NCBI GenBank assembly: GCA_963733145.1 | Contig: CAVTCJ010000006.1 | Location: 310,001 to 374,000, forward strand | From: JAHIKV01 sp963733145 | GTDB taxonomy: Bacteria > Planctomycetota > Planctomycetia > Pirellulales > Thermoguttaceae | Direction of reading: 5' to 3' | DNA: 64,000 bases | In this document: positions 62,482-64,000 of the stretch, in pieces | Layout of the letters: each line of letters starts with the position of its first letter | How positions within the stretch are numbered: position 1 is the first letter of the stretch | The notes under the pieces: model-generated | The model's input: only the letters and a program-made list of their open reading frames with translations | What the model was told of the DNA's origin: nothing | The model's database searches: none | Position numbers and translations under genes: made by a program

Positions 62482-63285
62482 ATGCTCGACCGCTATTTCC
62501 ACGACGAACCGATCTCCGGCGACCGGGCCGTGCTGACCGGCGCCGAAGCGCACCATCTGATACACGTAATGCGCGCCGCGCCCGGCTTGGAAGTGGTGCT
62601 CTTCGACGGCGGAGGCGACGAGTTCCGTGCCGCGGTCGAGCGCGTGGGACGCGGCGACGTGCAACTGGCGATCCTTTCCCGCGAGCGGGTCGATCGGGAA
62701 CTGCCGCTGAGCATCACGCTCGGCGTGGCGTTGCCCAAGGGCGACCGGCAGCGCTGGCTGGTCGAAAAGGCGACCGAGTTGGGCGTCGGCCGGATCGTGC
62801 CCCTGCTGACCCGACGTGCGGTGGCCCGGCCTAGCGAGCAGACCTTGAAGCGGCTCCATCGGGCGGTCGTCGAGGCCTCGAAGCAGTGCGGCCGCAATCG
62901 CCTGATGCAAATCGACGAGCCCCGGTCCTGGCCCGAATTTCCTCGCCGAAACCGCCTGCGAGTTACATCGGCTGCTGGCCCATCCGAACTCATCCAATGT
63001 CGAACAGGGATTTAGCGGCCGACGGCACGTCGGCCTTGAACCGGCAGACCGGGCCGACGTGCCGTCGGCCGCTAAACGATCCATCGGACCTGACAGCGGA
63101 ATCAAATACTTCCTCGCCGTCGGGCCGGAAGGCGGATTCACGAGGAAGAGGTCGCCGCCGCCATCGACACCGGCTGGACGGGCGTCGATCTCGGCCCGCG
63201 AATCCTCCGCGTCGAAACCGCCGCCCTGGCATTCGCGGTGATAGTTATCCTCGGTTCGTTTAGCCCCGGCTCGTGTGTCAGATAA
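62482..63285 (+). CDS. rsmE: 16S rRNA m3U1498 methyltransferase, two compensating frameshifts and in-frame palindrome
   Basis: It starts MLDRYFHDEPISGDRAVLTG AEAHHLIHVMR and has the RsmE middle LGVALPKGDRQRWLVEKATE LGVGRIVPL. At about 62938 an extra T shifts the frame and at about 63148 a missing base shifts it back, restoring FLAVGPEGGFTEEEV and LGPRILRVETAALAFAV to a stop at 63283-63285. The middle reads FLAETACELHRLLAHPNSSN and then a palindrome (63011-63078) in frame. RsmE methylates U1498 in the ribosome decoding region. The start ATG sits in a period-seven CTAACCACTAATG. Confidence 0.86.
63011..63078. repeat. In-frame palindrome, GTTTAGCGGCCG family, in rsmE
   Basis: TTTAGCGGCCGACGGCACGTCGGCC and its complement GGCCGACGTGCCGTCGGCCG CTAAA are read as part of RsmE in the restored frame. 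Confidence 0.88.
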
Positions 63286-63359
63286 TTCTCTCGGCCATCT
63301 GTGGCGGGGTATGACATCTCGGTGTTATACTTGATAATTGACCCTGCAGGAGACCGCCG

Positions 63360-64000
63360 ATGGAAGGCAACCGAATCATTCCCGAGCAGACGATGGTCGT
63401 GCTGTTGGCGGCCGGCAAGGGAACGCGAATGCGGAGCGACACGGTCAAGGTCTGCTACGAGATCGACTCGATTCCGGCGATCAATCGCCAGATCGCCGTC
63501 TTCCAGCGGCGGAAGTTCAGCCGTTTTCTGGTGGTCGTGGGGTCCAAGGCCGATCAGGTGCTGGAGACGGTCAGCCGCGAACACTCCGGCGTGCTGTTCG
63601 TCCACCAGGAGCCGCAACTGGGCACCGGCCACGCCGCCAAAATCGCCGCCGAGGCCCTGCAGGCGATCGGCTACCAGGGCTACGTGCTGGTGACGATGGG
63701 CGACAAGTACATCGAAGACGACGCCATCGACGCGTTGGTCGACGGCTACGTCAAGCAGCGCGCCGACATGGCCCTGTTGACCATCCCCAAGACGCATTTC
63801 ACCGAGGCCTCGGCCGGCCGGGTGTTCGTCGCCGAAGACGGCCAGGCCCTGGACATCATCGAAAAAGTGGACATCGCCCGGCAGATGATCGCCGACGATC
63901 TGCGGGCGATTGTCGCCAAGGGCGAGCCGGTCGCCGGCGACGAACTGATGGCGGTCGTCGCGCGGCACATCGCCCGGCCCGAGAAGCAGGAAGCCGCCGT
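63360..64000 (+). CDS. GlmU-like sugar-phosphate nucleotidyltransferase, 3' truncated by window edge
   Basis: The ATG at 63360 follows AGGAG. The N-terminal pyrophosphorylase motif is VVLLAAGKGTRMRSDTVKVC, with GTGHAAKIAAEAL and LVTMGDKYIED (metal Asp). The signature is more divergent (SIPAINRQI) than in GlmU, so it may be a related NTP-transferase. The window ends after about 213 residues; the acetyltransferase part, if any, is not seen. Confidence 0.85.
   Translation, partial: MEGNRIIPEQTMVVLLAAGKGTRMRSDTVKVCYEIDSIPAINRQIAVFQRRKFSRFLVVVGSKADQVLETVSREHSGVLFVHQEPQLGTGHAAKIAAEALQAIGYQGYVLVTMGDKYIEDDAIDALVDGYVKQRADMALLTIPKTHFTEASAGRVFVAEDGQALDIIEKVDIARQMIADDLRAIVAKGEPVAGDELMAVVARHIARPEKQEAA

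Noticed and set aside
662..63285. Calling nuoL, nuoN, gspI, gspL and rsmE pseudogenes
   Set aside because: Each shows conserved residues on both sides of a single-base shift, and the density of such events points to sequence error.
1..64000. tRNA or rRNA genes
   Set aside because: None was recognised by eye; a dedicated search could still find a tRNA in the intergenic repeats.

Overview
The window looks like a chromosomal segment of a GC-rich planctomycete, probably Pirellulales-like. The evidence is a prepilin-type protein of the DUF1559 family (a planctomycete hallmark), a VPEP-type PEP-CTERM protein, a planctomycete-style pseudopilus cluster, an RHS-repeat gene, and very dense palindromic intergenic repeats. 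No tRNA, rRNA or CRISPR array was recognised by eye.

Layout. (1) 1-3150, minus strand: a partial WD40-repeat protein and the 3' part of an RHS-repeat protein. (2) 3163-13691, minus: a type II secretion-like pseudopilus cluster reading gspD-like, gspG, H, I, J, K, L, M; the gspD-like protein has only N-type domains and no visible barrel. (3) 13947-26574: a Spy/CpxP-like protein, an unrecognised 454-residue protein, a small lipoprotein, a DUF1559 protein, a PEP-CTERM lamin-tail protein, a phytase-like protein, a DUF4349 lipoprotein and a GlcD/GlcF-type oxidoreductase. (4) 26581-29045: folE, nth and dcd. (5) 29175-50476, minus: a complete nuoA-N complex I locus with two inserted gene pairs (aldo/keto reductase plus a small membrane protein between nuoB and nuoC; an AAA ATPase plus a DUF4276 protein between nuoD and nuoE), followed by a degenerate sigma-54-type AAA regulator and a receiver-like protein. 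(6) 51012-55119: small secreted protein, ruvX, lipoprotein, lipase-like hydrolase, phosphoesterase. (7) 55340-59532: a broken ECF sigma gene with an apparent REP-associated transposase relic, then a PadR-controlled operon (PadR, two paralogous membrane proteins, a membrane metallopeptidase) with a near-perfect promoter and probably a leaderless transcript. (8) 59824-64000: a hydroxyacid dehydrogenase, a monooxygenase-like protein, an ABC ATPase, rsmE and a GlmU-like nucleotidyltransferase running off the end.

Two things dominate the window beyond its genes. First, many families of palindromic elements occur; some are nested inside one another, several have target-site-like direct repeats at their ends, and some sit in frame inside protein genes. 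Short tandem heptanucleotide repeats also occur at gene borders. Second, at least 18 apparent single-base frameshifts hit about 15 genes, including core nuo genes and rsmE. That density suggests errors in the assembled sequence more than real gene decay, so most of these genes are annotated here as single CDSs with the frameshift position noted.
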